A DNA stretch of 64,000 bases from Sphingomonas morindae (GCF_023822065.1 NZ_CP084931.1:488102-552101); one strand, 5' to 3'; positions 53,617-63,214 are shown, counted from the stretch's first letter. Made by a program: numbers and translations. Notes: generated by a model not told the origin, from the sequence alone.

Positions 53617-53973
53617 CGATTATCCCCCCCTGGGACTTGAGCCATGGACGCGATGGCTGGAGAAGCCGTCGTCCTGGCCTTTAGATGCTAAGTTGTTTAC
53701 CCTCTATTCGTGCTGACCTAGTGAATATACTAGGATCATTATGGTATACATTTACAGTGTATTCGGATGTCTCGAGAATGGGCCACAGCATGCGCGCAGA
53801 CGCGCGCCGGAGCCGCGCATTTCTCTATAGAGAAGAGTGGAAATTTGCCACTCTAGTAGATTTACGATGCTAAGCATCATCTATATTAGACGATCGTATT
53901 ATCTAATCAGTCATATGTTCGGCGCTATTTGGGGCCCATTATGGTTGTTAAAGTCGAGAGCGAGGATTTCGAG
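53617..53973. other. AT-rich, inverted-repeat-rich intergenic region
   Basis: About 350 nt with clearly lower GC than the rest of the window and no convincing gene. Inverted repeats: CCTAGT-N6-ACTAGG (53717-53734), a perfect 14-bp palindrome TTCTCTATAGAGAA (53821-53834), AGAGTGG-N7-CCACTCT (53834-53854), GATGCT-A-AGCATC (53866-53878) and ATTAGA-N11-TCTAAT (53885-53907). GATGCTAAG also occurs at 53684-53692. It must carry the promoters of both divergent genes and could hold a small RNA or multiple operators. Confidence 0.6.
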
Positions 53974-55029
53974 ATGGGTCCGGCCGGGGTGGCTGCCGCG
54001 GCCCCCGCGCTTGCCGTCGCCGATCTCACGCGCCAGGCGGCGCTCGCCCGCAGCATGGGATCGCTCTTCGTCGGCGCCGTGCTCGACGCGGCGGCGCGCC
54101 AGCTGCACCGCGCGCCCCGCCTCGCCGCGCGGATCGCGGACTGGCCGGGGGATCACGCGATGGCGGCCCTGGCGCTGCGCGTGAACGCCGCGCTCCACGC
54201 GCTCGCGCGGCGGCGCGGCCATCCGGCGCTCACCCGGCTCTACGAGCGGGGCGAGGGCGATTTCGATGGCGTGATCGGCGCGGTGCTCGCGGCCGAGGAG
54301 GCGTTCATCCTCGATTGGATGGCCGAGCCCACCCAGACCAACGAAGTCGCCCGCTCGGCCGCGATCATGGCGGCGCTGATGGTGGCGACGCAGGGCTGCC
54401 CCATGCCCGTCGCGCTGCTCGAGCTGGGCGCGAGCGCGGGGTTGAACCTGCATTGCACGCGCTATCGCTACGATCTCGGCGGGCGTGCGGCGGGCCGGCC
54501 GGACTCGCCGGTCATCATCGCGCCGCAGTGGCGCGGGCCGCCGCCGCCGGCCGCGACGCCGGTGATCCTCACGGCCGAGGGCGTCGATCGGCATCCGCTC
54601 GATCCGGGCAGCGCGGCCGATCGCGCGCGGCTGCTCGCCTATGTCTGGGCGGACCAGGGCGAGCGGCTGGCGCGGCTGCACGCGGCGCTGGCGCTGGCCT
54701 GCCACCAGCCGCCGCGCGTCACCCGGGGCGACGTGGTCGATTGGATCACGGCGCGGCTCGCCACGCCCCAGCCCGATGGCACGGCCCGCGCGATCATCCA
54801 CTCCATGGTGCTGCAATATCTCGACGCCGGCGCGCGCGCGGCGGTGGAGGCGGAAATCGCCCAGGCCGGCGCTTGCGCCACCGCCGGCCGGCCCTTGTGG
54901 CGGATCGCCTTTGAATGGACCGCGGCGCGCGATGCCGTGCATCTTTGCCTCACCCGATGGCCGGGCGGGGTCACGCATCATCTGGCCACCTGCCATGCCT
55001 ATGGCGCCTGGATCGCGTGGCACGGCTGA
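53974..55029 (+). CDS. DUF2332 family protein
   Basis: A 351-residue cytosolic protein of a family with unknown function. Blocks typical of the family are SMGSLFVGAVLDAAARQL, a helix-rich first half, PVALLELGASAGLNLHCTRY with a glycine-rich loop resembling a SAM-methyltransferase motif I, and HSMVLQYLDAGARAAVEAEI. The C-terminal THHLATCHAYGAWIAW closes the fold. The ATG at 53974 has GCGAGG 8 nt upstream; an in-frame ATG at 53941 would add residues coded by the AT-rich leader. Divergent from a TonB receptor; no operon partner. Confidence 0.75.
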   Translation: MGPAGVAAAAPALAVADLTRQAALARSMGSLFVGAVLDAAARQLHRAPRLAARIADWPGDHAMAALALRVNAALHALARRRGHPALTRLYERGEGDFDGVIGAVLAAEEAFILDWMAEPTQTNEVARSAAIMAALMVATQGCPMPVALLELGASAGLNLHCTRYRYDLGGRAAGRPDSPVIIAPQWRGPPPPAATPVILTAEGVDRHPLDPGSAADRARLLAYVWADQGERLARLHAALALACHQPPRVTRGDVVDWITARLATPQPDGTARAIIHSMVLQYLDAGARAAVEAEIAQAGACATAGRPLWRIAFEWTAARDAVHLCLTRWPGGVTHHLATCHAYGAWIAWHG

Positions 55030-55045
55030 ACCGCGCGGCGGCCGA

Positions 55046-56824
55046 TCAGGCTTCGACGAGCGCGAGGCTGGCCGCGCTGCGGCGCAGGCGCGGCGTGCTC
55101 ACCTCTGCGGCGCGGCGCGGGGGCGCGGCCTCGATCACGAAATGCGACACGGCATCGGCCAGGCTGTCGGCTTCCTTGGCGAGCATCCGCGCCGACGCGC
55201 TGGTTTCCTCCACCATCGCCGCATTCTGCTGCGTATCGCCGTCCATTTCGCTGATCGCGCCGTTGATCCGCACCAGCGATTCGGCCTGCTGATCCGAGGC
55301 CCGCGCGATCTCCTCGATCTCGGTGCTCACCAGCCCGACCTTGTCGATGATCCGCCCCAGCGCCTCGCCGGTCTCGCCGACCAGCGCGACCCCGGTATGG
55401 ACATGGCCCGTCGCGGAATGGACGCGCGCCTTCACGTCCTTGGCGGCGTCGGCGGAGCGCTGGGCGAGCGCGCGCACCTCGGAGGCGACCACGGCAAAGC
55501 CCTTGCCGGCATCGCCCGCGCGCGCCGCCTCGACCCCGGCGTTGAGCGCGAGCAGATTGGTCTGGAAGGCGATGCCGTCGATCACCGTGATGATCTCGCT
55601 GATCTCCTTGCTGGCGCGTTCGATGCCATGCATCGCCTCGATCGCGCGGCCGACAATCTCGCCGCCCTGCTGCGCCTCGCCCCGCGCCTCGTTCATCGCC
55701 GCATTGGCGCGGGTGGCGCTGGCGGCGCCGGATCGCACCGTGTCGGTCACGCTGTTCATCGCGCGCGCGGTCGTCTGCAGGCTCTCGGCCTGGTGTTCGG
55801 AACGGGTGGCGAGATCGGCGGCGGCGGCGTTGATCTCGCTGGAGCCGGCGCGGATCGCCTCGATACTCCCCCGCACGCGGCCCAGAACGTCCTGCAGCTT
55901 GTCCATCGTCAGGTTGAAATCGCTCTCGATCGTCGCGAACGCCTTGGGCAGGCCGGTGAGCCGCACGGTGAGATCGGCGTCGGCGAGCCGGTGCAAACCC
56001 TGCGCGATCGCGCGCATCGCCTCGACGCGATCCTTCTCGTCGGCGCGCTTGGCCGCCGCGGCATCGCGGAACACCAAAGCGGCGCTCACCAGATCGCCCA
56101 GCTCGTCGCCCCGGCCGAGATCGGGAATCTCGACCGCCTCCTTGCCGTCGGCCAGCTGGCGCATGGCGATCGCGAGGCCACCCAGGGGTCGCGCGATATG
56201 GCCGCCGAGCAGGCGCGACAGAAAGAGCGCGATGCCGATCATCGCCGCGCCGCCCAGCACCAGCGTGATCGCGGCGGTGCTGAGCGCGCGGTTCTGGCGC
56301 GCGGAATTCTTCTCGATCGCGCTGGTCTCGGCCGCGCGCAGCGCGCGCAGCGGCAGCGCCACCTTGCTCACCAGCACCGCCGATCCCGCCGCCCGCACCG
56401 CCGCCTGCGCCTCCGCGTTGCGCCCGGCCCGGCCCCAGCCGATCAGCCGATCGCCCCAATTGTGCCGCCAGCGCCGCGTCTCGATGACGGCCTGCTGGAC
56501 CAGCGCACGCTTGGCCGGCTCGGGCAGCATCGCCATCAGTTCGCGCGCGGTCCGGTCGAACTCGTCGCGGGCCTCGTCATAGGATTTGAGGTAGCTCGCG
56601 TCCGCCGTCACCAGATAGCCGCGGAACTGGCTGTTCTGGCGCAGGATCGAAGTTTCCAGCGTCAGCGCCTTGGCATAGACGTCTTGACTGAAGTTATTCT
56701 GCCGCGTCACCGAACGGATCATCAGAATATTGGCCGCGAACACCGCCATCATGATCGCGGCGGAGGCGTTGATGATCAGGAAAGCACCGCCCAGCTTTCG
56801 AGTGATGCTTAGCGAATTCAACAT
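55046..56824 (-). CDS. Methyl-accepting chemotaxis protein with periplasmic sensor
   Basis: A 592-residue receptor. Helix 1 about 10-35, a periplasmic helical bundle about 36-185 resembling CHASE3/4HB (SQFRGYLVTADASYLKSY), helix 2 about 190-212, HAMP about 213-290 and the signalling domain with the hairpin tip [20 protein letters not shown]. It ends in SAASLALVEA and has no CheR/CheB-tethering pentapeptide. The ATG at 56824 gives a normal cytoplasmic N-terminus. The 290 nt upstream to the Crp-like gene carry no gene. Ligand unknown; no che genes are in the window. Confidence 0.9.
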   Translation of the reverse strand: MLNSLSITRKLGGAFLIINASAAIMMAVFAANILMIRSVTRQNNFSQDVYAKALTLETSILRQNSQFRGYLVTADASYLKSYDEARDEFDRTARELMAMLPEPAKRALVQQAVIETRRWRHNWGDRLIGWGRAGRNAEAQAAVRAAGSAVLVSKVALPLRALRAAETSAIEKNSARQNRALSTAAITLVLGGAAMIGIALFLSRLLGGHIARPLGGLAIAMRQLADGKEAVEIPDLGRGDELGDLVSAALVFRDAAAAKRADEKDRVEAMRAIAQGLHRLADADLTVRLTGLPKAFATIESDFNLTMDKLQDVLGRVRGSIEAIRAGSSEINAAAADLATRSEHQAESLQTTARAMNSVTDTVRSGAASATRANAAMNEARGEAQQGGEIVGRAIEAMHGIERASKEISEIITVIDGIAFQTNLLALNAGVEAARAGDAGKGFAVVASEVRALAQRSADAAKDVKARVHSATGHVHTGVALVGETGEALGRIIDKVGLVSTEIEEIARASDQQAESLVRINGAISEMDGDTQQNAAMVEETSASARMLAKEADSLADAVSHFVIEAAPPRRAAEVSTPRLRRSAASLALVEA

Positions 56825-57114
56825 GATAGCGCACTCCGGGCAGACACTGCTAGCCGCCGGCGCAATGGCCCGCGCGCGGTCAGGCCCAATAAATAGCGGG
56901 GAGGGCTTGCAAGATAGGTTAATTCTTGCCCTGAGGAAGTCCCTATGGTCCCGGCTCGGCCCGTCGCGCCTAAGCACGGGAGTCACCGGGGGCGCGGCGC
57001 GGCGCCGCGCAGCCCCGTTACTAACCTATGCAAAACGTCAGCCTTTTTATAGGCTTGGCTTACATTGGCGGGGCTGCTCTAACACCCATCTCCACTTGAA
57101 TCCCGAGGATTAAC

Positions 57115-57876
57115 TTGAGTCAATTGCCGCTCCAGCGCTGCCTCGCCTTCCTTGATCTGAGCCCCAGCGAGCGCGCCACGCTCGATGCCATGGCCGGGCC
57201 GCCGACCCCGCTTCCCAAGCGCGCCGTGATCCGCGCCGAAGGCGATGCGGTCGATACCATTTTTTTCCTGCTCGAAGGCTGGGTGACGAGCAGCCTCAGC
57301 CTGCCCAATGGCGATCGGCAGATCGTCAAGCTGCACCTCCCGGGCGACATGCTCGGAACGCCGAGCATGGTCCTGGCGCAGGCGGCCGAGACGCTGACGG
57401 CGATCACGCCCGTGCGGCTCTGTCGCATGAGCCTGAGCGATTATGGCCAGCTCTTCGTCAGGGCGCCGCGCCTCGCCGCGGTGCTGTTCCTGTGCGCGCA
57501 GCAGGAGCGGATCACGCTGATGGACCGCATCACCTCGCTGAGCCGCACCTCGGCGGCGCAGCGGCTGGCGGCGCTGCTGCTCCATATCGACGAGCGGCTG
57601 CGGCTCGGCGAGCCGGGCCGTGCGCCGATGCTGGACCTGCCGCTGACGCAGGAGCAGATCGGCGACATGACCGGGCTGACGGCGGTGCATGTGAACCGCA
57701 CATTCCGCGAGCTGGAGCTGATGGGGCTGATCACCCGGCGCGGCCGCCAGGTCGGGCTGGCCGATCTGGAGCGGCTGCGCCAGTTCGCCGCGTTGCCACC
57801 GCGCGTGTGGGTGCGCGACCCCAGCTGGCTTCCCGCCCACGGAGCGGAGCCCGTCCCGGCCGTCGCCGCCGCGTGA
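57115..57876 (+). CDS. Crp/Fnr-family transcriptional regulator without Fe-S cysteine cluster
   Basis: A 253-residue regulator: cyclic-nucleotide-binding-like barrel at 12-125 (VIRAEGDAVDTIFFLLEGWV, IVKLHLPGDMLGTPSM) and HTH at 150-230 (LTQEQIGDMTGLTAVHVNRTFRELE split around the recognition helix). Only Cys9 lies near the N-terminus, so the four-Cys Fe-S cluster of FNR is absent. The barrel also lacks the cAMP arginine pair, as in many alphaproteobacterial FixK-like proteins. TTG at 57115 follows CGAGGA by 5 nt; no ATG fits. The effector is unknown. Confidence 0.83.
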   Translation: MSQLPLQRCLAFLDLSPSERATLDAMAGPPTPLPKRAVIRAEGDAVDTIFFLLEGWVTSSLSLPNGDRQIVKLHLPGDMLGTPSMVLAQAAETLTAITPVRLCRMSLSDYGQLFVRAPRLAAVLFLCAQQERITLMDRITSLSRTSAAQRLAALLLHIDERLRLGEPGRAPMLDLPLTQEQIGDMTGLTAVHVNRTFRELELMGLITRRGRQVGLADLERLRQFAALPPRVWVRDPSWLPAHGAEPVPAVAAA

Positions 57877-57930
57877 GGCCGGGCGCGCTCCGGGCTTGCC
57901 GCGCGGGCGCAAAGCGATCACAGCAGCGCC

Positions 57931-58866
57931 ATGGGGGATGGCTCATCCGAACGCGCGGGGCTGGCGCTGGGCATCGGCGCCTATGGCCTATGGGGGGCGC
58001 TGCCGCTCTATCTGCATCTGCTGAGCGCGGTGCCGCCGGCGCAGGTGCTGGCGCACCGCATCCTCTGGTCGCTGCTGCTGCTCGGCGCGATCGTGCTGCT
58101 CGGACGCCGGCTGGCGGCGATCCGCGCCGCCGCGCGCGGGGCCACGCTGCTGGCGCTCGCCGCCAGCGCCACGCTGATCGCGGGCAATTGGTTCATCTAT
58201 ATCTGGTCGGTCGCCAATCATCACATGATCGAGGCGAGCCTCGGCTATTTCGTCACGCCGCTCGTCAATGTGCTGCTCGGCCTGGCGCTACTGGGCGAGC
58301 GGTTGGGGCGGCTGCAGGGGCTCGCCATCCTGCTGGCGGCGGCGGGAGTGGCGGCGCTGGTCGCGGCGGGCGGCGGCGCGCTGTGGATCACGCTGGGCCT
58401 CGCCTTCACCTTCAGCATCTATGGCGTGATCCGCAAGCGCGTCGCGATCGATGCGCTGGGCGGGCTGACGGTGGAGACGCTGCTGCTGGCGCCGCTTGCG
58501 CTGGCGCTGCTGCTGCTGGCGCGCCACCAGGGCGATGCCGCCTTCGGCACCGGGACGCGGCTCGATCTGCTGCTGGTGCTCGCGGGCCCCGTCACCGCGG
58601 TGCCGCTGCTGATGTTTGCGGCCGCCGCGCGGCGTCTGCGCTACGCCACCATGGGCGTGCTGCAATATATCGCGCCGACGCTGCAGTTTTTGGAAGCCGT
58701 GCTGCTGTTTGGGGAGCCGGTCCGCCGCGTGGATCTGATCGGCTTCGCGCTGATCTGGGCGGGCTGCGCGCTCTATGCGGGAGCGAGCCTGGCCGGCGCG
58801 CGAACCGCGCGCGCGCCCTCGCCGCCGCCGTCGCGCGGGCCGGCCGCCTCCGGGCGTACCGCATGA
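57931..58866 (+). CDS. rarD: EamA-family transporter RarD
   Basis: A 311-residue, ten-helix inner-membrane protein. It has the RarD signature: GAYGLWGALPLYLHLL in helix 1, LAHRILWSLLLL, NWFIYIWSVANHHMIEASLGYF split by the NHH motif, and FTFSIYGVIRKRV. RarD-type proteins are of the DMT superfamily; their substrate is unproven. ATG at 57931, 54 nt after the regulator gene. The C-terminal tail is Pro/Ser-rich. Confidence 0.85.
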   Translation: MGDGSSERAGLALGIGAYGLWGALPLYLHLLSAVPPAQVLAHRILWSLLLLGAIVLLGRRLAAIRAAARGATLLALAASATLIAGNWFIYIWSVANHHMIEASLGYFVTPLVNVLLGLALLGERLGRLQGLAILLAAAGVAALVAAGGGALWITLGLAFTFSIYGVIRKRVAIDALGGLTVETLLLAPLALALLLLARHQGDAAFGTGTRLDLLLVLAGPVTAVPLLMFAAAARRLRYATMGVLQYIAPTLQFLEAVLLFGEPVRRVDLIGFALIWAGCALYAGASLAGARTARAPSPPPSRGPAASGRTA

Positions 58867-58897
58867 GCCGCGCCGCCATCCTTGGCAGGCCGCGCCG

Positions 58898-59359
58898 GTG
58901 AGCAGCGCCGGTGGCAGCCGGGGCCATGGCCGCCCCGCCTGGGGGGCGCTGCTGCTGGCGCTGCTGGCGCTGCTCGTCAAGCTGGCGGTGCCGGCGGGTT
59001 TCATGATCGATACCAGCGGACGCCTGGCGGGGCTGGTGCCGTGCAGCGGCTATGGCCCGGAAGCCGCGCCGCAGCGTATGGCCGCGCCCATGGCGGCGAT
59101 GCCCGGCATGGCGATGCCGATCGCCGCGCCCGATCACGCCTCGGCCCCGCACCGCCACGGCCGCACCGGCGATCAGGCGGAAAGCCCGTGCGGCTTCTGG
59201 GGCCATGCGCCCGCCGCCATGGCGCTGGCCGATCCCATCCAGCTGGCGCGCGCGCTCGCCTTTGTCCGCGCGATGGGCGTGCGCCGCCCGCCCGCGCGAC
59301 CCGCCGCGCCGCCGCTGCGCTGGCGACCGCCGCTGCGCGCGCCACCCCGCGCCGCCTGA
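58898..59359 (+). CDS. DUF2946-like Met/His-rich small membrane protein
   Basis: A 153-residue protein with one N-terminal helix (AWGALLLALLALLVKLAVPAG), then FMIDTSGRLAGLVPCSGYG, a Met-rich run AAPMAAMPGMAMP and a His cluster DHASAPHRH, and CGFWGHAPAA. Two Cys (in VPCSG and SPCGFW) and the Met/His segments match DUF2946 proteins, often encoded with copper or iron uptake receptors. A GTG at 58898 is proposed; the ribosome site is weak. The TonB receptor gene follows after 108 nt. A metal-related role is inference. Confidence 0.65.
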   Translation: MSSAGGSRGHGRPAWGALLLALLALLVKLAVPAGFMIDTSGRLAGLVPCSGYGPEAAPQRMAAPMAAMPGMAMPIAAPDHASAPHRHGRTGDQAESPCGFWGHAPAAMALADPIQLARALAFVRAMGVRRPPARPAAPPLRWRPPLRAPPRAA

Positions 59360-59467
59360 TCGCGCCCGCCGCGCCGCTCCCTGTTCCGCCGCCCCACGCG
59401 GGCGGCCGCCTCGCCGCGCGCGCCTGACCCGCGCCCCGGCGGGATCCCGCCTTTGATCGGAAGACCC

Positions 59468-61837
59468 ATGCTCCGTTCCTGCCTGTTCGCCGGCGGCCTT
59501 TTGCTCGCCGCCGCGCCCGGCCTCACCCAGGCCGAACCGGATCGCCGCGCCGCGCTGCTGCGCCAGCGCGCGGCGATCGATGCCGAGTTGCGCGCGCTCG
59601 ATGCCGCGGCGTCAGCGCCAGCGCCGGCGCCCGCCGCGCCGCGCCCCGCCACCGCCCGACCGCCCGCGCCGCCCGGCGAGGACGCCATCCTCGTCGAGGG
59701 CCGCGCGCTGCCGCTGACGCAGGCGGTGCGCGGCCAGACGGTGACCACGATCGACCGGGCCCAGTTCGACACCACGCCCGCCACCACGCTCGCCGATATG
59801 GTGCGGCTGGCGCCCGGCGTGTCCGTGATCCAGGGCAATGGCCCGCGCGATACCGGCATTTCGATCCGCGGCTCCAACGCCCGCAACAGCTTCGGCGCGC
59901 GCAACATCCAGGTGTTCGAGGATGATTTTCCCGTCACCCAGCCCGATGGCCTGGCCCGGTTCGATCTCACCGATCCCCATGCCTATGCCGCGATTGATGT
60001 GGTGCGCGGCCCCTCCTCCGCCCGCTACGGCAATTATGCGACCGGCGGCGCGCTCAACTTCCGCACCCGCTCCGGCGCCGACATCCAGGGGCTGGAATTC
60101 GGGCTCGACGGCGGAAATTACGGCTATGCCAATCTCTACGCCACGCTCGGCGGGGCGGCGGGCGGCCATGATTACGCGCTGTTCGGCAGCTTGGTGCGCG
60201 GCGACGGCAGCACCGCGCACACCGGCTATCAGACGGGCACGATCAACGCGCGCGTCACGCTCGCTCTCTCCCCGCGCGATCGGCTGACCGCCAAGCTGAT
60301 CTACAATGAGAGCGATCTCCAGCTCTCCACGCGCCTCTCCTACGCCGATTATCGCGCCAATCCCTATCAGCGGGGCTGTGCCCGCGCCGCCACCCGCAGC
60401 GCGGGATGCGGGGTGATCCAGGTGTTCCAGAACGGCATCAGCGGCGCGCGGATCGCGCAGAGCGCCGCCGAGGCCGATCTCGCCCGGCATGACCGCCGGA
60501 CAATCGCGGGCGTCCGCTGGGAGCATGATCTTAGCGCCACCACCACCTGGCGCACCCAGGCGGTGTTCGACAGCCGCGTCGTCTTCCAGCCGACCAACGC
60601 CACCCCGTTCAAGGGCACGCTCAACAGCTATACCCTGATGACCGATCTCACCGATCGCGGCCGGCTGTTCGGCCTGCCCGCCACCGGGCTGATCGGCCTC
60701 TCCTACGGCTTTCTCGACAATAGCAGCTACAGCTTCAACAAAACGCCGGCGGGCCGCAACGGGCTGGGCGCGCTCACCCAGACGGTGTTCGGCACCATCC
60801 GCAACGTCGCCGGCCATGCCCGCGAGGAGATCACGCTCGTGCCCGATCTCCAGCTGATCGCGGGGATCGGCGCCGAACGCTCCGAACTGGATCTGCGCCA
60901 GACCAGCTACAGCTATGCCGCCAGCGGCACGCAGGCGCTGCTCGTGCCGGCGCTGCGGCGCTTCTGGAACGTCGCGCCCGAGGCCGCGCTGCTGTGGCAG
61001 GCGAGCGCCGCCTGGCGGCTTCATGCGCGGATCGGCACCGGCTATGGCATCCCCCAATCGGGCGCGTTGTTCGTCACCCCGCAGGGCGTGCCGGGCAATA
61101 ACAGCGCGTTGAAGGCACAGCGCAACACCGGCGTGGATATCGGCGCGGAACTCGGCCTGGGCCGGCGCCTTCATGCCGAGCTGACCGGCTTCTACGAATG
61201 GTTCCGCAACGAACAGGTGACGCAATCGGCGGGAGTCGATCTGATGAGCTATACCTTCAACGCGCCCCGCTCGGTGCATCGCGGCGTCGAGGCCGGGCTC
61301 GGACTGGTGCCGCTTCCCGATCTGCTGCCCGGGCTGCGGCTGGACGCGACCTATAGCTATGACGATCAGCGCTACACCCGCTATGTCGAGCGGCTGAGCG
61401 CTGGCGGCGCCACCGCCCTGTTCGATCGCGCCGGACGCCGCATCCCCGGCGTCGCCCCGCATGTCGCCACCGGGCGGCTGGGCTATAGCCAGAGCCGCGG
61501 GCCGGCGCGCGGGCTGGGCGGCTTCATCGAGGTCAGCTATCGCGCGGGCACCTGGATCGACAATGGCAATCATCTGCGCCTGCCCGGCTACACGCTCGCC
61601 AATCTCAGCCTCTTCTACGATCCGCCGGGGGATGGCTGGCTGGGGCGCATGCGCCTGTTCGCGGCCGTGCAGAACCTGTTCGATCGCACCTATATCGGCT
61701 CGGCGGCGGTGATCGCGGACAGCCTCGATCCCGTCACCGGCGGCGAGGCCGGGGCGGCGGCGCTGCGCAGCGTGAGCGGCTCCATCTATGCCGGCGCGCC
61801 GCGCACGATCGTCGCCGGCGTGCGGACCAGATTGTGA
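59468..61837 (+). CDS. TonB-dependent receptor, probable metal/siderophore uptake
   Basis: A 789-residue outer-membrane receptor: signal peptide (LRSCLFAGGLLLAAAPGLTQA), a short charged helix (AALLRQRAAIDAELRAL), Pro/Ala linker, plug start EDAILVEGRALPLTQAV with TonB box, GISIRGSNARNSFGARNIQV and VVRGPSSARYGNYATGGALN, barrel ending IVAGVRTRL. GGAAG precedes the ATG at 59468. It overlaps the PepSY gene by 4 nt only if that gene starts at 61834. Neighbouring DUF2946 and PepSY genes point to iron-chelate or copper uptake (inference). Confidence 0.87.
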   Translation: MLRSCLFAGGLLLAAAPGLTQAEPDRRAALLRQRAAIDAELRALDAAASAPAPAPAAPRPATARPPAPPGEDAILVEGRALPLTQAVRGQTVTTIDRAQFDTTPATTLADMVRLAPGVSVIQGNGPRDTGISIRGSNARNSFGARNIQVFEDDFPVTQPDGLARFDLTDPHAYAAIDVVRGPSSARYGNYATGGALNFRTRSGADIQGLEFGLDGGNYGYANLYATLGGAAGGHDYALFGSLVRGDGSTAHTGYQTGTINARVTLALSPRDRLTAKLIYNESDLQLSTRLSYADYRANPYQRGCARAATRSAGCGVIQVFQNGISGARIAQSAAEADLARHDRRTIAGVRWEHDLSATTTWRTQAVFDSRVVFQPTNATPFKGTLNSYTLMTDLTDRGRLFGLPATGLIGLSYGFLDNSSYSFNKTPAGRNGLGALTQTVFGTIRNVAGHAREEITLVPDLQLIAGIGAERSELDLRQTSYSYAASGTQALLVPALRRFWNVAPEAALLWQASAAWRLHARIGTGYGIPQSGALFVTPQGVPGNNSALKAQRNTGVDIGAELGLGRRLHAELTGFYEWFRNEQVTQSAGVDLMSYTFNAPRSVHRGVEAGLGLVPLPDLLPGLRLDATYSYDDQRYTRYVERLSAGGATALFDRAGRRIPGVAPHVATGRLGYSQSRGPARGLGGFIEVSYRAGTWIDNGNHLRLPGYTLANLSLFYDPPGDGWLGRMRLFAAVQNLFDRTYIGSAAVIADSLDPVTGGEAGAAALRSVSGSIYAGAPRTIVAGVRTRL

Positions 61838-61848
61838 GGCGCCCGGCC

Positions 61849-63127
61849 ATGTCCGCCAGCGGCTTCTATCGCATGGTGTGGCGCTGGCATTTCTATGCCG
61901 GCCTGTTCTGCATCCCGTTCGTGCTGTGGCTGGCCTTGACCGGCGCCGCCTATGTCTGGCGCCCCCAGGGCGAGGCCTGGCTCGATCGCCGGATCGACGC
62001 GCAGGTCGCCCCCGGCCGCCCCGCGCCGCTCGACACGCAGGCGGCGGCGGCGCGCGCCGCGCTGCCGGGCGCGACGCTCGCCAAATTCCTCCTCCCCGAG
62101 CGGCCCGGCGGCGCGACGCGCTGGCTGCTGACGCGCGGCGGCGAAACCTGGCGCGTCACGCTCGATCCCGTCCGGTGCGTGCCGCTCCAGCGCGTGCGCG
62201 AGGAGAAAAGGCCGTTCCGCCTGCTCTTCCACCTCCATGGCGAGCTGCTGGCGGGGCCGGCGGGAAGCTATCTGGTCGAGCTTGCCGCCTGCTGGACGAT
62301 CGTGATGCTGCTCACCGGCCTGTTCCTCTGGTGGCCGCGCGGACGCGGGCTGGCGGGGCTCGTCTATCCCCGGCTGACGCTGCGCGGCCGCCCCTTGTGG
62401 CGCGATCTCCACGCCAGCGCGGGCCTGTGGCTGAGCCTTTTGGCGCTGGGCCTGATCGTCACCGGCCTGCCCTGGGCGCAGGGCTGGGGCTCCTATCTGC
62501 GCGCGCTCCGTCATCTCGCCGGGGCGCGGCAAGGGCCGGTGGACTGGACGATCGGCGGGCGCGGCGCCGGCGATACGGCCGGGCGAGCTGGCGCGCGCCG
62601 TCGCGGTGGCGCGCCGCCTCGCACTGGCGGGCCCGGTGACGATCCAGCCCCCCGCGCGACCCGGCGGCCCCTGGACAATCGCCTCCGACGCGGCCGATCG
62701 CCCGCGCCGCGCGAGCGCCGAGCTGGATGCCGCCACCGGACGGGTGACGGGCGTCCATGTCTTCGCCGACCGCCCCGCGCTGGATCGCGCGATCGGCTAT
62801 GGGGTGGCGGCGCACGAGGGCGCGCTGTTCGGGCTCGCCAATCAGCTGCTCTCCACCGTCACGGCGCTGGGGCTGATGCTGCTCGCCGGCTCGGGCGCGC
62901 TGCTCTGGTGGAAGCGCCGGCCGATCGGTTTGCTCGGCGCGCCCGTGCCGGCCGAACCGCCGCGCCTCGGGCCGGGGCTGGTGGCGGGGATCGCGCTGCT
63001 CGGCGTGGCGCTGCCCGTGTTCGGCGCGAGCCTGATCCTGCTCCTTCTGGTCGAACGGCTGGCGCTGCGCCGCATCGTCCCCGCGGCACGCTGGCTGGGC
63101 CTAAGGACGGGGCTGGACGCGGGCTGA
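61849..63127 (+). pseudogene. PepSY-associated transmembrane protein, frameshifted
   Basis: The 5' part (MSASGFYRMVWRWHFYAGLFC) encodes helices 1 and 2 of a PepSY_TM protein: HFYAGLFCIPFVLWLALTG, FHLHGELLAG, WTIVMLLTGLFLWWP and WRDLHASAGLWLSLLALGLI. Near 62,572-62,590 the frame is lost: reading continues one frame on with GELARAVAVARRLALAGPVT, then GVHVFADRPALDRAIGYGVAAHEG and NQLLSTVTALGLML, ending at 63127. One base too many near 62,575 explains it. PepSY_TM proteins are reductases or helpers for ferric-siderophore/copper uptake. Either a real inactivation or a sequence error; an alternative start is GTG 61834. Confidence 0.78.
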
Positions 63128-63128
63128 A

Positions 63129-63200
63129 ACGCCAAGGGGCGGGCGCGCCATACCGGCCGCCCGCCCCCCAATGGCGTCACCGCCCCGCGCGAGGCGGGGC
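63129..63200. terminator. Two consecutive GC hairpins between convergent genes
   Basis: First: GGGGCGGGCG (63136-63145) with CGCCCGCCCC (63158-63167), bracketed by ACGCCA and TGGCGT. Second: GCCCCGC-GCGAG-GCGGGGC (63182-63200). They lie between the PepSY stop and the end of the convergent chemoreceptor gene, a place for a bidirectional terminator. There is no T-run. Confidence 0.5.
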
Positions 63201-63214
63201 CATGGCCGGTGCGA

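Noticed and set aside
55480..55590. DNA repeated almost exactly at about 63,700-63,830
   Set aside because: It encodes the hyperconserved chemoreceptor hairpin tip; shared by function rather than a mobile repeat.
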